Below are positions 11,401-21,605 of a stretch of DNA of 64,000 nucleotides, piece after piece. The stretch covers positions 4,030,001 through 4,094,000 of the forward strand of contig OY979721.1 in NCBI GenBank assembly GCA_963855995.1. The letters run 5' to 3'. The notes below the pieces were generated by a model, which saw only the letters and a program-made list of their open reading frames with translations, did no database searches and was not told the DNA's origin. Within the stretch, counting starts at the first letter, position 1; the number at the start of each line of letters is the position of its first letter. A program made the position numbers and the translations under genes. The stretch is from Muricea muricata. Its lineage: Eukaryota > Cnidaria > Anthozoa > Malacalcyonacea > Plexauridae.

Positions 11401-14400
11401 GCCTCTTATGTTTTTATATCACGCTCCAATGCCTATGAATCTTCTTTTGTTATTTTCTTGACAAATATGTCGGTTATGAGATGTGTTTTGTGATGTTGTT
11501 TAATGCTCACGAGATGCACAGATTCTGTCGTCTCGATTAAGTTGCAAAAAGTAAACAAAATGTCCCACAAGAAGATTGCGAGATTGAAATTGCTAGAGCT
11601 TTTGATATTTGGTTAACTTTTTATTCCAATTACAATTTGTATTTTGGTTAGGAGTGTATACTAAAACAATTAGACAACTCGGCCTCGTCTCTGAACAGAT
11701 AGTAAACTCGGGCTGCGCCCTCGTTGACTATCAGCTCATAGACAACTCGTCCTCGTTGTATAATTGTTAAATAGTCAACGGCTATAATTTAGTTCATCTT
11801 TTTATTTGAAAACAAAAAAAAGTTCATAAACAGTAAAGAAAACAAACACAATGGATGCAATTGTGAAAAATTGTGCATCTAAAGTGTTCTTTGTGAATCA
11901 AAAGTTTCAGGGAAACTCTGCCAGGAATTTTCTAACATTCTGGCATATTCTGCATATTTCAGCATTTCAACTTGACGGGCATGTTACGTCACTTTGCCAT
12001 ATTGAAGCCAAACATATCATGTAGTTAAACAATGATCTTTTTAAGTGCATGGTTGGGTTGAATTTTTAGGTTTCCGGCCATAAACTGCATTTATTGTTGG
12101 TGTGACACACTTCCTTGAAAGACTTTCACAGCGTAACAATATACTGAGTGATATTTTATAAATGCTAGAATAAGGTATTGCAATTTCAATGCTGCCCAAC
12201 ATTACCTGCCAAGTTACGTTTGTTGAAACACACATAGTTTAAGAATTATAGAATTTCCAACTTACATCACTGTCAGGCTTCTTGTATGTGTTCAGAATAA
12301 TGTATGAATCACCATTATAAAACTTGCCATAGTCTTCTTTTTGCTCGTGAGTTACCTAGAAATATTTTAGTACATGATGTCGATTAAATTAGCCTAATTT
12401 TCATGCCTCAAATGATATATAATAATAATAGTGCATGAAAGTGATAGGTTTTTAATTTCACTACCTGAAACGATAAAGTAAAAATTGACATTTTGTGCGA
12501 TAAGGCATGTCATTGGTAAGTAACTTAGTGGCAGCAACAGAGAGGATAAGAGGGCACTTGTCTCCCCTTAAATTTGTGTTCTGCCCCTAAGTTTGCCAGA
12601 ATTGTTACAATGTTTTGCAATTTCTCCAAGTTTTCTTAAAAAAATTTTGACTATCTTTAGTATCTACAATAATCCCCCCCCCAAACTATTCCATTGCTCT
12701 CCAATTGCCCCAAATTCAGTTTTGCCTAGAACTGCCACTGAAGTGACTTCACTTGAAACGTCGATTTTCACCAACACAAGAAAAACATCCCAGCTCCATA
12801 AAACGTATAACAGAACCAATTATGCAAAACACACATTATCCAACAATGGAATTGATATTTGGAACGGTTTAGAAAACAAATATAAAAAACATAAGATCTC
12901 TTTACACTTTCAAGTGTACACTCCCAACTTGTAAGTTAGGGGACTAAAATAAAAAGCCTTCAGAGGTTTCTAGTAGTCTCCTAGCCCTATCTTGTAATTA
13001 TAAACGAAAAGAAAAAACCATGTAATTAGCTATTAAGGGCGAAATGAATAAATTGAAAATTAAAAAATTATCATTTCCAGTTAGTAGTGAAAAAATCTAT
13101 ACCTTTCATTTACCATGAATTATGTATTTTACAAAAAGAAACCAACGGGCTTCTAACACAAAAATGCACCCTGAATGCACCACTAATGAGGCAACATTTA
13201 TTTTTTTGAGTGATACAACTATTGTTGCACTGAGTCGTTGTTGTGTGAAAACTAGGCCCAGTTGAACAATCTGCAACCTTTTCCCAAGGCAATTAATAGG
13301 TTCCTTAATAAATTAATGTTGGAGTTCTAGACCTCCATTAGCAATGTAATTTGACAAAGAGTTTTTACTAACTAATTATAGCCTATATGCACCTAAAATC
13401 TGAGTTTTACAATAACATGCAGTGATATCATGTTTAAAAGGCCAGAAACTGGAAGATTATCAAGGATTGTTCCTTCAGGATAAGTTTGTAACCAAGGAGA
13501 GTACCCTTAGGTGCTTAAGTACCTACTTAGGTGTTCCTCTGATATAAAATATATTGAGTATTTCCTGTGTATACCAACAGATTTCATTTGCTCACTAGGA
13601 GGCAATTTTTAAAATCAGAGAATTGGCATCATTGAACAACTGATAAATACACATGCACATACAGTAAATGCTATTATGACACAACAAGAAAGAGAAGCAA
13701 GTGGAGAAAACTCACAATTTAACAAGTCTGTGTTCCAGTAACATGGAACAGCTAGCCCTTACTGATCATAAAACCCACAGCCTTAGAGCTATAGGTGAGA
13801 TTTGGCAAGTAGTTTACCAAGTGGATCATCAGCGAAGCCCCTTGTATCTTTGATCCTCACATATGAAACTCAAGATTCTCATGGGTGCAAGAGATAGCAC
13901 ACTGGCTGTCCAAGTACACTAGTCAGCTCCCACAGGAATGTAAATTGCACAGTCAATTTGTTTTCAAATGGTTGCTCACAGGCACCCAATACCTATGTCT
14001 ATATTCTGTGTTATTTTGCAAATCAGCATAGCTATTGTGTTTACAACAAATAGTTACATAAAACAATGAAGCTGGAGTGTATGCCATGTGAGATCACATG
14101 TCTATGGGAACTTTACATGCAAACACAGCAAAGTGCAGGTAAGTTTCATGTACAATTGTTGCCAAAACAATAAACCAAGAAGCATTGGCCACCAAAACTG
14201 TAACACTTCGGAAGACTGAATCTTAAAATACACAAACACTTCAATATGAACGTTTAAGAATTCAGAAACTTCAAGCAAACTGTACCCAATTTTTCAAAAC
14301 TATATCAATTAGCCACGTTTGACCCTCTGAAAATGCCCATAATTCAGTTAAAGGACATGTCAAAGAGTTTGCAAATTCAAATTGCGCACAACTAAACTCA

Positions 14401-17154
14401 ATATTTCTAATTTCTAACATTGTCAAGACATATACATGTATAAGACAGGGTTAAAAATGTTGGGGCAATCAGAGAAATACTGTGCAGTTTATGGGTTAAC
14501 TTCTAATTAAACTATTAATTAAAACTGCTTATATCAGAATTATTATTTTTTAGTTAAAAACAAATGTTAACACTCTCTTTAACCTTTAAAATTTTTCAGT
14601 TTTCTCTTTTGTTTTGTGAGATATGCAGCTTAAAGTTTACTTAAAGCAGCCTTTACGTGAAAATGTCTTATATTAAGAAGAGTCTGGGATGAACGTGGTG
14701 TGAAATAGCGTAAGGACTAAATTATGATGCACATTATACATTTAGTGCATTTTCTCTAGCATGTGAGGCAATGGCTCATTTGAAAAGCTCCCAAGTTCTT
14801 AATGTGACTGCAAACACAACTATATTCCTAGGTAATATTATAGAGGATGAATTCATACCAGTTGCAAAATTGGAACTCTAGAAGCAGTTGGAAGTGAAAT
14901 TTTAGACAATCATGCATGATACCTGCCTTTATGCCCAAGAGCCTCAAGCTAACGAAGAAGTATGCACAAAATCTAAATGATTCTGTGAAACACAAAGAGC
15001 AGAACGAAATGCTGCAACAACAACCCCCATATATTGTCGCATGATACCCAAGAGGCATCCAATTAGTGGACACATCAACAACGCATGATTGGACAGTCAA
15101 ACATTCTGAGCTGCTTTTAAGTCGATCTTATCATTCAGTACTCCCTTACAATATTCTATCTCTTAATAGTGCCAAGCTTCTGCCATACTTTGTATTTGAG
15201 TCTTTACACATTGGTAATGACATACAGTTAAGGCAGTGTGGTTTTTAATCTCGTCTCAGGCAATCACAACTAATACCCCATACTCTATAGAGGCCATGGA
15301 AAGCAGTCAAATCACTCTTTTTGCGTTTCAGAGTTTTATTTAGATGTTGCGTGTACCATTTTTCTTCAGCTAGAGGTTTGTCGGCCCATAAAGGCAAGTA
15401 TCATTATCGCCTACCAACTGTTTCTAGAGTTCCAATTTAGCAACTGGTATTAATTAATTTATCCTCTATAATATACCCAGGAATATAATTGTACTCTGAC
15501 TCCGATTGAGAACCACAAGATGTTTATGAATCCTGACTATTGTCTGACATGCTAGAGAAAATATACCAAATGTAACTATAATGTGCATCATAATTTAGTC
15601 CTTAATTAAGGTATGTCACACCAAACTTGTCCCGCACTCTTCCTGATATGCAGCATTTTATTAAAAAAGGCCGCTTTAACCTGCATATCTTGCAAATGAA
15701 AAGAGAAACCCAAAAAGTGTTAAAGGAAGTATTAACTAATGTTTTGTCCTTAACTCAAAATTTAAAAAAAATAAATGTGATATAAGCACTTTAATTACCA
15801 CATTATTTCTCAAGTGAGAACGTCATTACATAAACAATTATTCTAGAACCTTATAAATATGCAAAATATTCAATCAAATGGCCCCTTGGAATTTTCCGTA
15901 AATGGATGTGAATTTTGTTGGCATTGTACATGATATACAATGGTGTGTAGGATGAAAAAGTTCTTTAAATTCTGATATTTAAGTTGTATCAATTTTAAAC
16001 TTCTATCAGTTTCCATCTATAGCCCTTTGTCACAGACAGCCATCTGTTGCTCCCATAAGAGAAAGCTGGATTTGTGGTCTACATTAAAACCCTCTTTGCC
16101 CATTATCTAGACCAAAAGCAGGGCTTTGTTTAAGTGTTAATTCTTTGTCATTTCTAGAACAAACCAAACACTTTGCCATATATGGTATGATGTGTTAAAC
16201 TGACCAATGGAAGGGTTTTTTGTGCAAAACCAATATATTTACATTTAATTTCCATCTTAAAAACCTTTAAAACAAGACACTTAAATATCATGCACAAATA
16301 TGCTAGCTCCCACCTTGAATTTCTTGATTCTCCATATTTGCAATCCTGGCTTCTGCCCAGCCCCTTTCCAAGCAGGTTCTGTTTTGGCTGAGTCCTTTTT
16401 GACCTGCCAAGAGTGTTGAACACATCATAACAAACGTACATTTAATATGCATTGTTTTCATGTGGAATAAATGCAGTCATTTGGTAGCGTGTGCATTAAC
16501 AATCACTACACTCCTACAGCTAAACCCCCTTCACTCGCAAGTTACATATGTAAACATGGCCTCTACGCATGTTAGTGTTGTTATCAAAGGTAGCAATCAT
16601 AGAATCGAATGTTTACATAACTTAGAACTTCAAGATGCAATCAGCATTTAAAACATTGCTTAAATTCCATCGGAATATTTCAAAGCTCTTTACAAGCAAC
16701 TTCATTTCGAACCGTCCACCATCTAGAGGAATCGAACTAGCGGTTTTGTCCAGCACTTTGAAATACGATAGCGCCCTAGTGTGAACATCAAGCTGTGAGC
16801 ACTACAGCTACACAAAATATTCTATACAACACTTAAAATGCAGGGCGGATTCCTGAAGGCTTTAATGGGTTTAAATTTACAGATATTTATCAAATATTTG
16901 TAATTTTTTGCCAAACTTTGGCGTCCTTGCGAAAGTGCAAAGGAATTTTGACAGCGGTTTAAATCAAAGCGGGAATCTGACACTAAACGTCGATTTTCTC
17001 GCCAATTGCCCCTTTTTATACATTTCGCTACACGCCAATACTAGTGAATGAAATATAACACGTCTTAACTTGCCTGTTTTTCAGTGTCCGAGCCAAAGAG
17101 GGCTAAATTCGAATCCTTCCAGTCATAATTCTTTGCTTTGACTAATCCTGACAT
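5426..17154 (-). CDS. Gelsolin-like (severin-type) actin-binding protein, 5' part of gene, eight exons
   Basis: This gene should encode a calcium-regulated cytoplasmic protein that severs and caps actin filaments, which is the known role of gelsolin/severin family members. Eight exons join in frame to 228 codons: 17154-17074, 16403-16314, 12355-12266, 10538-10443, 9770-9676, 7991-7919, 7593-7501 and 5491-5426. The N-terminus reads [20 protein letters not shown], a typical start for invertebrate gelsolin-like proteins. Domain G1 begins near residue 48 (IWRIKKFK) and contains [10 protein letters not shown] (72-81), DVHFWIGK (92-99), [11 protein letters not shown] (101-111) and the actin-contact segment [12 protein letters not shown] (124-135). 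Domain G2 begins at CDSGFRHV (152-159) and reaches CNKDEKFKA (212-220). All junctions keep the frame; all donors are GT except intron 1, which is GC. Relatives are usually about 370 residues, so the C-terminal third is missing. I found no further exon between 1 and 5425, so the gene probably runs off the left edge. The family call is very secure; the exact paralogue is not. Confidence 0.93.
5520..5757 (-). mobile_element. tRNA-headed SINE, copy 1
   Basis: On the minus strand, 5664-5592 forms a tRNA-like head: box A-like TAGCTCAATTGGTAGAGC, a loop CTAGAAA with AGA in the anticodon place, and a degraded box B (GAGCTCCAATCCC). A tail follows (ACAACGAATTTTTCGTTGTT to CTGAGGATGGTTC), itself able to form a hairpin. 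The variable loop is short and the anticodon stem is mispaired, so this is not a functional tRNA gene. Confidence 0.6.
5764..5852 (-). mobile_element. tRNA-headed SINE, copy 2 (tail only)
   Basis: The minus strand repeats the tail of copy 1 (CGAGACAACGAATTTTTCG to GAGGATGGTTCCG) but stops before the tRNA-like head. It lies between two fuller copies in opposite orientation, indicating nested or recombined insertion. Confidence 0.55.
5853..6035 (+). mobile_element. tRNA-headed SINE, copy 3
   Basis: Starts GAAAATATTTCGTGCAC, then the tRNA-like head at 5907-5978 with TAGCTCAATTGGTAGAGC and a better-kept box B (AGTTCGAATCC). The tail ACAACGAATGTTTCGTCG runs to about 6035. It is the same family as copies 1 and 2 and lies in gelsolin intron 7. 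Confidence 0.6.
7127..7372. mobile_element. Foldback MITE, family C copy 1 (TA-flanked)
   Basis: Inverted arms of about 110 bp. The ends read TAGAGAGTTTAAGCAAGCGA and its partner TCGCTTGCTTAAGCTCTCTA. Next comes GTTTTTGTCAACACGGACGG and then a GCCGGAAGTAAGTTGCGTCG segment. TA at both outer edges suggests a TA target duplication (Tc1/mariner-like), although this is only two bases. It lies in gelsolin intron 7. Confidence 0.72.
7501..7593 (-). CDS. Gelsolin-like gene exon 7
   Basis: Thirty-one codons, residues 176-206, from [20 protein letters not shown] to [18 protein letters not shown] matches the conserved core strand of G2. The acceptor is CTTTTCAG. The donor is the weak GTTAAT at 7500, chosen because it keeps the frame and the family alignment into exon 8. 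Confidence 0.9.
7919..7991 (-). CDS. Gelsolin-like gene exon 6
   Basis: One base completing the split glycine codon, then 24 codons: [19 protein letters not shown] to HGEK (residues 152-175). GFRHV is the hallmark at the start of gelsolin domain G2. The acceptor is TTTAAAG and the donor GTATGC. Confidence 0.92.
8828..9619. mobile_element. Degenerate mariner-like element in gelsolin intron 5
   Basis: A 792-bp unit bounded by TA. The left end is TACCGGGTGTCTCAAAAAAG followed by TACTCCG; the right end mirrors it as TACCGTGTGTCGCAAAGTAC on the minus strand. Inverted similarity continues inward for about 170 bp (around TAGATTTTGATATATT). The interior has a 77-codon minus-strand frame with no recognisable DDE motif. 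The ends look mariner-like; the element is non-autonomous. Confidence 0.6.
9676..9770 (-). CDS. Gelsolin-like gene exon 5
   Basis: Residues 120-150 plus two bases of a split glycine codon. The peptide runs [19 protein letters not shown] to NLTILEG. The segment [12 protein letters not shown] is the actin-contacting helix of G1. The acceptor is TTTCCACAG. The donor GTATGT leaves phase 2, matched by the single base at the start of exon 6. Confidence 0.94.
10190..10352. mobile_element. Short foldback MITE with possible 3-bp target duplication
   Basis: A 163-bp element in gelsolin intron 4. Arms of about 60 bp begin ACCATAGGCGGCCCAAAAAT and include TAATTTCGTGCACCG. The immediate flanks are both CCT, compatible with the 3-bp duplication of PIF/Harbinger elements, though three bases are weak evidence. 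Confidence 0.6.
10443..10538 (-). CDS. Gelsolin-like gene exon 4
   Basis: Thirty-two codons, residues 88-119, reading [20 protein letters not shown] and ending VELDTF. The DVHFWIG and TQDEYG signatures of gelsolin domain 1 are intact. The acceptor is ACTTTAG and the donor GTATGT. Confidence 0.94.
10797..10901 (+). CDS. Exon-like ORF on the plus strand inside gelsolin intron 3, unrecognised
   Basis: ATG at 10797 opens 35 codons reading [20 protein letters not shown], then [15 protein letters not shown], ending exactly at AAG followed by GTAAGA, a good phase-0 donor. It could be the first exon of a nested gene or of a transposon-encoded protein. A possible second exon after TTTCAG at 11266 has an open frame ([15 protein letters not shown] then [10 protein letters not shown]), but it needs another phase. 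No family was recognised. Confidence 0.3.
12266..12355 (-). CDS. Gelsolin-like gene exon 3
   Basis: Thirty codons, residues 58-87, including [20 protein letters not shown], the core beta strand of G1. The acceptor is TTTCTAG and the donor GTAAGT, both in phase 0. The preceding intron, 12356-16313, is about 4 kb and holds a LINE 3' end and a long inverted repeat. Confidence 0.94.
12764..13065 (+). pseudogene. LINE 3' end (CR1/L2-like reverse-transcriptase ORF tail plus 3' UTR)
   Basis: The frame reads [10 protein letters not shown], then [20 protein letters not shown], and stops at 12934. This resembles the last 50 or so residues of CR1/L2-type ORF2 proteins, where an NTR motif, an RTN..K..L segment and a G..IWN.L motif come before the stop. 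About 130 bp of non-coding sequence follow, ending in an A-rich stretch near 13065. No reverse-transcriptase catalytic motif remains upstream, so this is a 5'-truncated dead copy. It sits in gelsolin intron 2, antisense to the gene. Confidence 0.5.
14515..15795. repeat. Long imperfect inverted repeat in gelsolin intron 2
   Basis: The left arm, about 14515-14895, faces the right arm, about 15410-15795. Clear anchors are AATATTATAGAGGATGAATT (14832 onward) against the complement of AATTTATCCTCTATAATATA near 15455-15475, AAATTATGATGCACATTATA against its partner at 15580, and CTGCTTATATCAG against TGATATAAGCA. The arms are imperfect. Termini and target duplications are not clear. The central 500 bp has no coding signal. 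Confidence 0.55.
16314..16403 (-). CDS. Gelsolin-like gene exon 2
   Basis: Thirty codons, residues 28-57, reading [18 protein letters not shown] and ending IWRIKKFK. The acceptor is GGCAG and the donor GTGGGA, both in phase 0. It contains the conserved EPAWKGAG linker and the first strand of domain G1. Confidence 0.93.
17074..17154 (-). CDS. Gelsolin-like gene exon 1 (start codon, GC donor)
   Basis: Codes for residues 1-27, from [10 protein letters not shown] to GSDTEKQ. The ATG lies at 17154-17152. The exon ends in CAG followed by GCAAGT, so the intron donor is GC rather than GT. The surrounding bases match the strong donor consensus that GC-AG introns usually need. The frame continues directly into exon 2 ([10 protein letters not shown]). 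Confidence 0.9.
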
Positions 17155-17220
17155 GTTTTGTGAAGTGCTGACTTGGTGAGAGGAATGATTTTGTGCTGAA
17201 TTTTCTGAACAACTGCACGC

Positions 17221-17230
17221 TCTTTTATCT
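17221..17230 (-). promoter_or_regulatory. Possible TATA-like box of the gelsolin-like gene
   Basis: On the minus strand this reads AGATAAAAGA, about 70 bases upstream of the start codon. That would place transcription start near 17195 with a short leader of about 40 bases. This is position and sequence only; no other core-promoter element was recognised. Confidence 0.22.
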
Positions 17231-19499
17231 ACTTCACAAGAGGGCGCTGTCTGGATACTGAGCTATGTATAAAAGAACCTGGATCGCGCACGGCACATCC
17301 GCTTTAAGATGACGTCATAATCATGGTCCGAATGCCGGGGGGAGGGTTAACGATTTATCTCTAGATTTATTTGACCATTTTGCTTGAAACTAAAAGCCTG
17401 TTAGGTTAACTCTGGGTTGGACAAATGATTAAAGATAATTTATCAGCAGCTTGTCTATAAACTCGCAAGTATTTCTGCACGAGGTTCTTGCAGATTGCAG
17501 CATAATTCTGGTGTAGGGAAATGACCTTGGCTTTTCAGAGTAACTTACTAACTTTGGGGTCTAGGGCAAAAATAATCTTGGGGTCCTCCACCCGATGAAA
17601 TACTTAATACACTCACCTTTTTTCAAATCACCTTTTCCCCAAGCCATTATTTTTTCGGGGCGGCTTTACACCTGGAGTACAGGCCAACTTGCCCTTCCCC
17701 TCCCCCCCGGAAATGAGTTTTTCAGTCACAAATGACTAAATCTGGAATGTGACACCCCCAAGCGCCAAAAAAATCAAGGGGGCATTTTGGCCGCAGTTTT
17801 GCCTATACTGAAAAAAAACCCGATAGTGAAACATACAAAATATTTTACTTTTCAATACATAATCCTCTAGAATTAACTCTCTCAGGACTTCCGTGCGTTT
17901 GTGCACGTCAGCTACCAGCTCGTCTGTTTATTGTGATGCCGGAAAGCCAGACAAAAAAGAAGTGTCTCAATTCTCTTCAGTATACCGAGCTATTGCATGC
18001 GCCCTACAAGGAGAGCTGACAAGAACGAACGTACCCGCGTGCTATTTTAAAAACCAATATTTACATATGAGAGGAAAGCTAGCCATCTCCCTATTGACAA
18101 GGCAAGATCTCGCCCAGTAAGGCTGGAAATTTTCCATGTAAACGTGACATGCAGCCCTAGAATAGTAGCGCTGAGTAAGAAAACCATATTGGATACAAAC
18201 TCAACTCTTTGAAGCTTTTCAAGCTTGAAGACCTGTGTAGATATGCTCTAAATAAATTTAAAATAGAGTTTCGATTTTGAAAATGTCCAAGTGTGTTTAT
18301 ATTTGCGACGCCTCCGATCCTTTGTTATGAGCAGAACCGATGCGCAGAAGAGGCAGTTTACAGCCTCCTAAACATATAATTCTGATCGAATGATTTTCAA
18401 TAGATAGATTTTCGATAATATGATAAAAATCATTACAAAGGTCACTTAATACAGTTTGTTTCACAGTTGTGCTAGACAGCCACCTAGCCCGAGCAACAGG
18501 GCTTATTTTTCGCATTTTAAACACATTTAACACGCGGTGAAAGCACTGCTAGGCCAACCCACCCTCTTACATTTCAAAGCGATCATATTCAAAGCGAAGT
18601 ACGATGTTAAAGTTGGACTAATCAGTAATATACAGCAATATTATATCGTGTCAATTGAGCCCGGCGTTACGGTCGCTGGCTCCTTTGTGTTCCTCAAAAA
18701 TTCAAATGTTCTTCAAATGGAAGAATGTATTATTTGGGCTTTGGCTATTAAGACTGTTACATATGCGTATAGCAAAATTTGGAAGTCGATCAAAAATGGG
18801 GGAAGTGCGTGAGTGGTTTTGTACACGCCCTAGTTACGGAGAAACACTTAAGACGCGTGAGAATTTTCTATCTTTTTCCTTTTATAGTAGCAGACGATCG
18901 CTACTTTGTAATAATGATATCGTGGTCAGTAAAGTCAAAATTTTCTATAAAAGTACGGTTTGAAATTTTCCGAGGGATATTTTGCACTCATGACCATAGA
19001 CGCAACATAATTTGGTCAGAATTAGTACAATTTTTTTATGGACAGAGAGCGGCAATATAGCCAATAAACAACAGGGCTTTTTGTCATGAATATATGTATC
19101 TGAGTTTATTTACAGTTCTTTACTGCTTTTGGGCGTAAATATTTGACCTTAAAACATATCTTTGAAGGGCTATTACATAGGGAAATGATCATTAATCTCG
19201 AGGGGCAGTCATACACATGTCAACATTTAAGCCCAGAAAAATTCAACTTGTTCAAGGTCAACAATCATTGTTCAATTAACAACCATCAACAAGCTTTTTT
19301 TCACCAACAACTGTCGGTTCTTGTTCAAACAACATTGTAACAACTATTGTTCTTTGTCAACATCGAACAACTATTAATCGTACAATACTCATTAACATCG
19401 TCAATTCAACAAGTGTTGTTTAAGCTTGATCGATAACAATGTCCTTAACGTTGTATCAACCTGGTCAATTTTTGCGCGTGTACTGAGGTGTCACGGTGG
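17231..19499. other. Intergenic, no gene seen
   Basis: Between the gelsolin-like gene and the repeats at 19.5 kb. A few open frames of 70-100 codons exist (around 17893-18120, 18297-18533 and 18537-19060), but none shows a recognisable domain or a convincing splice structure. 19200-19440 is rich in TTGTTCAAC/GTTGAACAA words. Confidence 0.5.
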
Positions 19500-19580
19500 C
19501 ACCGACGCTTATTTCGATTCCGTAGACGGTCGGACACCTCCCAGATGGTCGAGCATCTCATTTATCTCGTTCCCAGACTG
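19500..19580 (+). repeat. Inverted repeat pair, left member
   Basis: Contains TTCGATTCCGTAGACGGTCG, then CACCTCCCAGATGG and TCATTTATCTCGTTCC. It reappears in reverse at 20157-20235. In one frame both copies read FDSVDGRTP then RW..S..ISFP, so the repeat may come from a coding sequence. Confidence 0.55.
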
Positions 19581-19642
19581 CTCTGGCTCATTTAGACGAA
19601 GTTGTATAGTAAATACAAACTATTTCGACGGTTTCCAGCAAG

Positions 19643-19716
19643 CTCGTTGTTAGCTCAGTCGTCTTGGCGTGCGATTTCTAATAGGTTAGGCAGGGGTTCG
19701 AATCCCATCCGACGTT
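19643..19716 (+). repeat. tRNA-like sequence (SINE head or tRNA pseudogene)
   Basis: Box A-like TTAGCTCAGTCGTC (19650-19663), perfect box B GGTTCGAATCC (19695-19705), a 3' partner CCGACG for the leading CGTTG, and then a T8 run. The anticodon arm does not pair, so a working tRNA is unlikely. A pol III-derived SINE head is a better guess. Confidence 0.4.
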
Positions 19717-19845
19717 TTTTTTATTTTTAAAGTTCGTCAAACTACTTTTTTTATATTTTTTACTTTTATACGATTAGGTTTAGGGTTTGGATCAGGGATT
19801 GGATTATTTAAAATTTTAAAAAGAAAAATCTATTAGTTTTACCAG

Positions 19846-20138
19846 CAGGGACGTAGCCAGAACTTTCAAAGGGGGAGAGCCCTGCAGATACTAATTATTA
19901 TGATAGGTTTGACGCGCCTATCGCGTTAAATACTAGGTAGGTTTAGCAAAGAGACGTGACGTCAATGCGACGTAAAATGCCGTGATTGCCCATCTCCAGT
20001 TTGCTCACGGCATTTCCACATCGTTTTCACCTCGCTTTGGCGTTGTCATGGCGTTGTGTCGTCTTTGCTAAACCTCTCTATTAACGAAAGGGGGGGAGCC
20101 GCGGCTCCCTCGGCTCCCCCCCCCTGGCTACGTCCCTG
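19846..20138. mobile_element. hAT-like MITE with a nested foldback element
   Basis: The ends are CAGGGACGTAGCCAG and CTGGCTACGTCCCTG, followed inward by G-rich/C-rich tracts. The flanks TTTACCAG and TTTATCTG match at 6 of 8 positions. A second inverted pair sits inside (19931 to about 20082, AGGTTTAGCAAAGA facing TCTTTGCTAAACCT), suggesting insertion of one element into the other. Confidence 0.6.
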
Positions 20139-20156
20139 TTTATCTGACACATAGGC

Positions 20157-20235
20157 TTGGAAACGAGATCAATGAGGTGCTTGGCCATCTTGAAGGTGTC
20201 CGACCGTCTACGGAATCGAAATTTGCGGCACCAGC
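20157..20235 (-). repeat. Inverted repeat pair, right member
   Basis: The minus strand reads TTCGATTCCGTAGACGGTCG, matching 19500-19580. It lies immediately outside the MITE at 19846-20138. Confidence 0.55.
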
Positions 20236-21468
20236 ATCTCGAAGGCGTGGCCGGCTAGATTCCTGCCAGAGGACCCGCAATTGATGAATTTTTATCAGCC
20301 GTTCACGGCTATCTCGAAAATTTGACAAGTATATGATTTCCACTCGAATTATAAGACATACAAAGTGAAGTGCCACAAAATCATAGTACTCTAAATACAC
20401 CTCGTTTATCACACAGGCTTAATAACGGTTTCCCGCACTGTCAAGGTTTCTGCGAAACATGCAAATGATTAAAACAAGCTGTTAGCAATGTCTAAACCAA
20501 TTGCTCAGCAGCAGCCTCGTCCCCGGCGCTTTGATGTTCTTGTGATGTTAATTCTTCGGCAGTGCGTGGCGCGAGTCATGCGCGCGCGATTTATTTGTTA
20601 TGCATTTGTACCTGTAGCCTGTGCACAGACGTAAATCAGAATGATTAAGGTCTGTGAATACTTGAAAGACTTCTTGTCCATGCATAAATTAAATCTCAAG
20701 TTTTCAAGAATTAATTTATGTAACATTATAATATATACATCAAGAAAATTTCAATTTCCATTTTTTCCTGTAAAATATCTCCACGATAAATTGCACTAGA
20801 AGCAAACACTTGCAATGTAAACCTAGAATATAGTTAGCATTCTTCTCTCAGCGAGGACAAGTAATCCTTCAAGTCTTAACAGACCTTACTCTTTTAGAGT
20901 TAGGTCTGTGAACAGGCTAATGTACCTGGCGGAGCAGGCAAATAATTTCGGGAACCACTGAATATTTTTATAAAATATAAAACAATGGTAATACCGAATA
21001 TTGAAATAATTTTTATTTCTCAGTGTTTCGACTAGTTTAAACCATTGGTTTAAACGCCTAGTCTGGACCACCTCAAGGGATAAACTTGGATTAACTTCAG
21101 AGTTCCTTTCGCTAAGCAAGTGTGAAAAACGCAAACGTTAACATTGCACATATGCACATTTGATCCATAAACACAATATCCTATCTATACATTATATTTT
21201 CTCAACTTTCGGTTGCATTAGTATTGCTTCTTCGAAAGCGTAATAAATTAAAATCATTCTACATTATATAATACCAAGTCGATATTCGCGCCGTTTACGG
21301 ACTTGTATAATTAGCAATTAACTTTACCACTAATTGCATCGTAAAAATGTCGTGGCACCTCCATAGATGGAGATTCAAGACGTTTTTATCTCGTCATTGA
21401 CACCAATGTGGCTATATATATTAATGCCCACTTGAGACTCCTCGGCTATCATAATTATTAGTTTGCAC

Positions 21469-21605
21469 CAGCCTCGTACCCAGGCGCTTTTAAAATATCA
21501 TCAGTTAATCCAGTGTCATATATGCAGATCAGTTACAGATTGATATCAAATTACTTAATTAATATGTGCTTTTACTTTGCATAAGAGCGCCTGGGTACGA
21601 GGCTG
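21469..21605. mobile_element. Small inverted-repeat element with 9-bp target duplication
   Basis: A 137-bp element with ends CAGCCTCGTACCCAGGCGCT and its complement. It is flanked by the exact 9-bp repeat AGTTTGCAC (21460-21468 and 21606-21614). A 9-bp duplication suggests a Mutator-like helper; an 8-bp hAT duplication plus a chance ninth base is the alternative. Confidence 0.75.
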
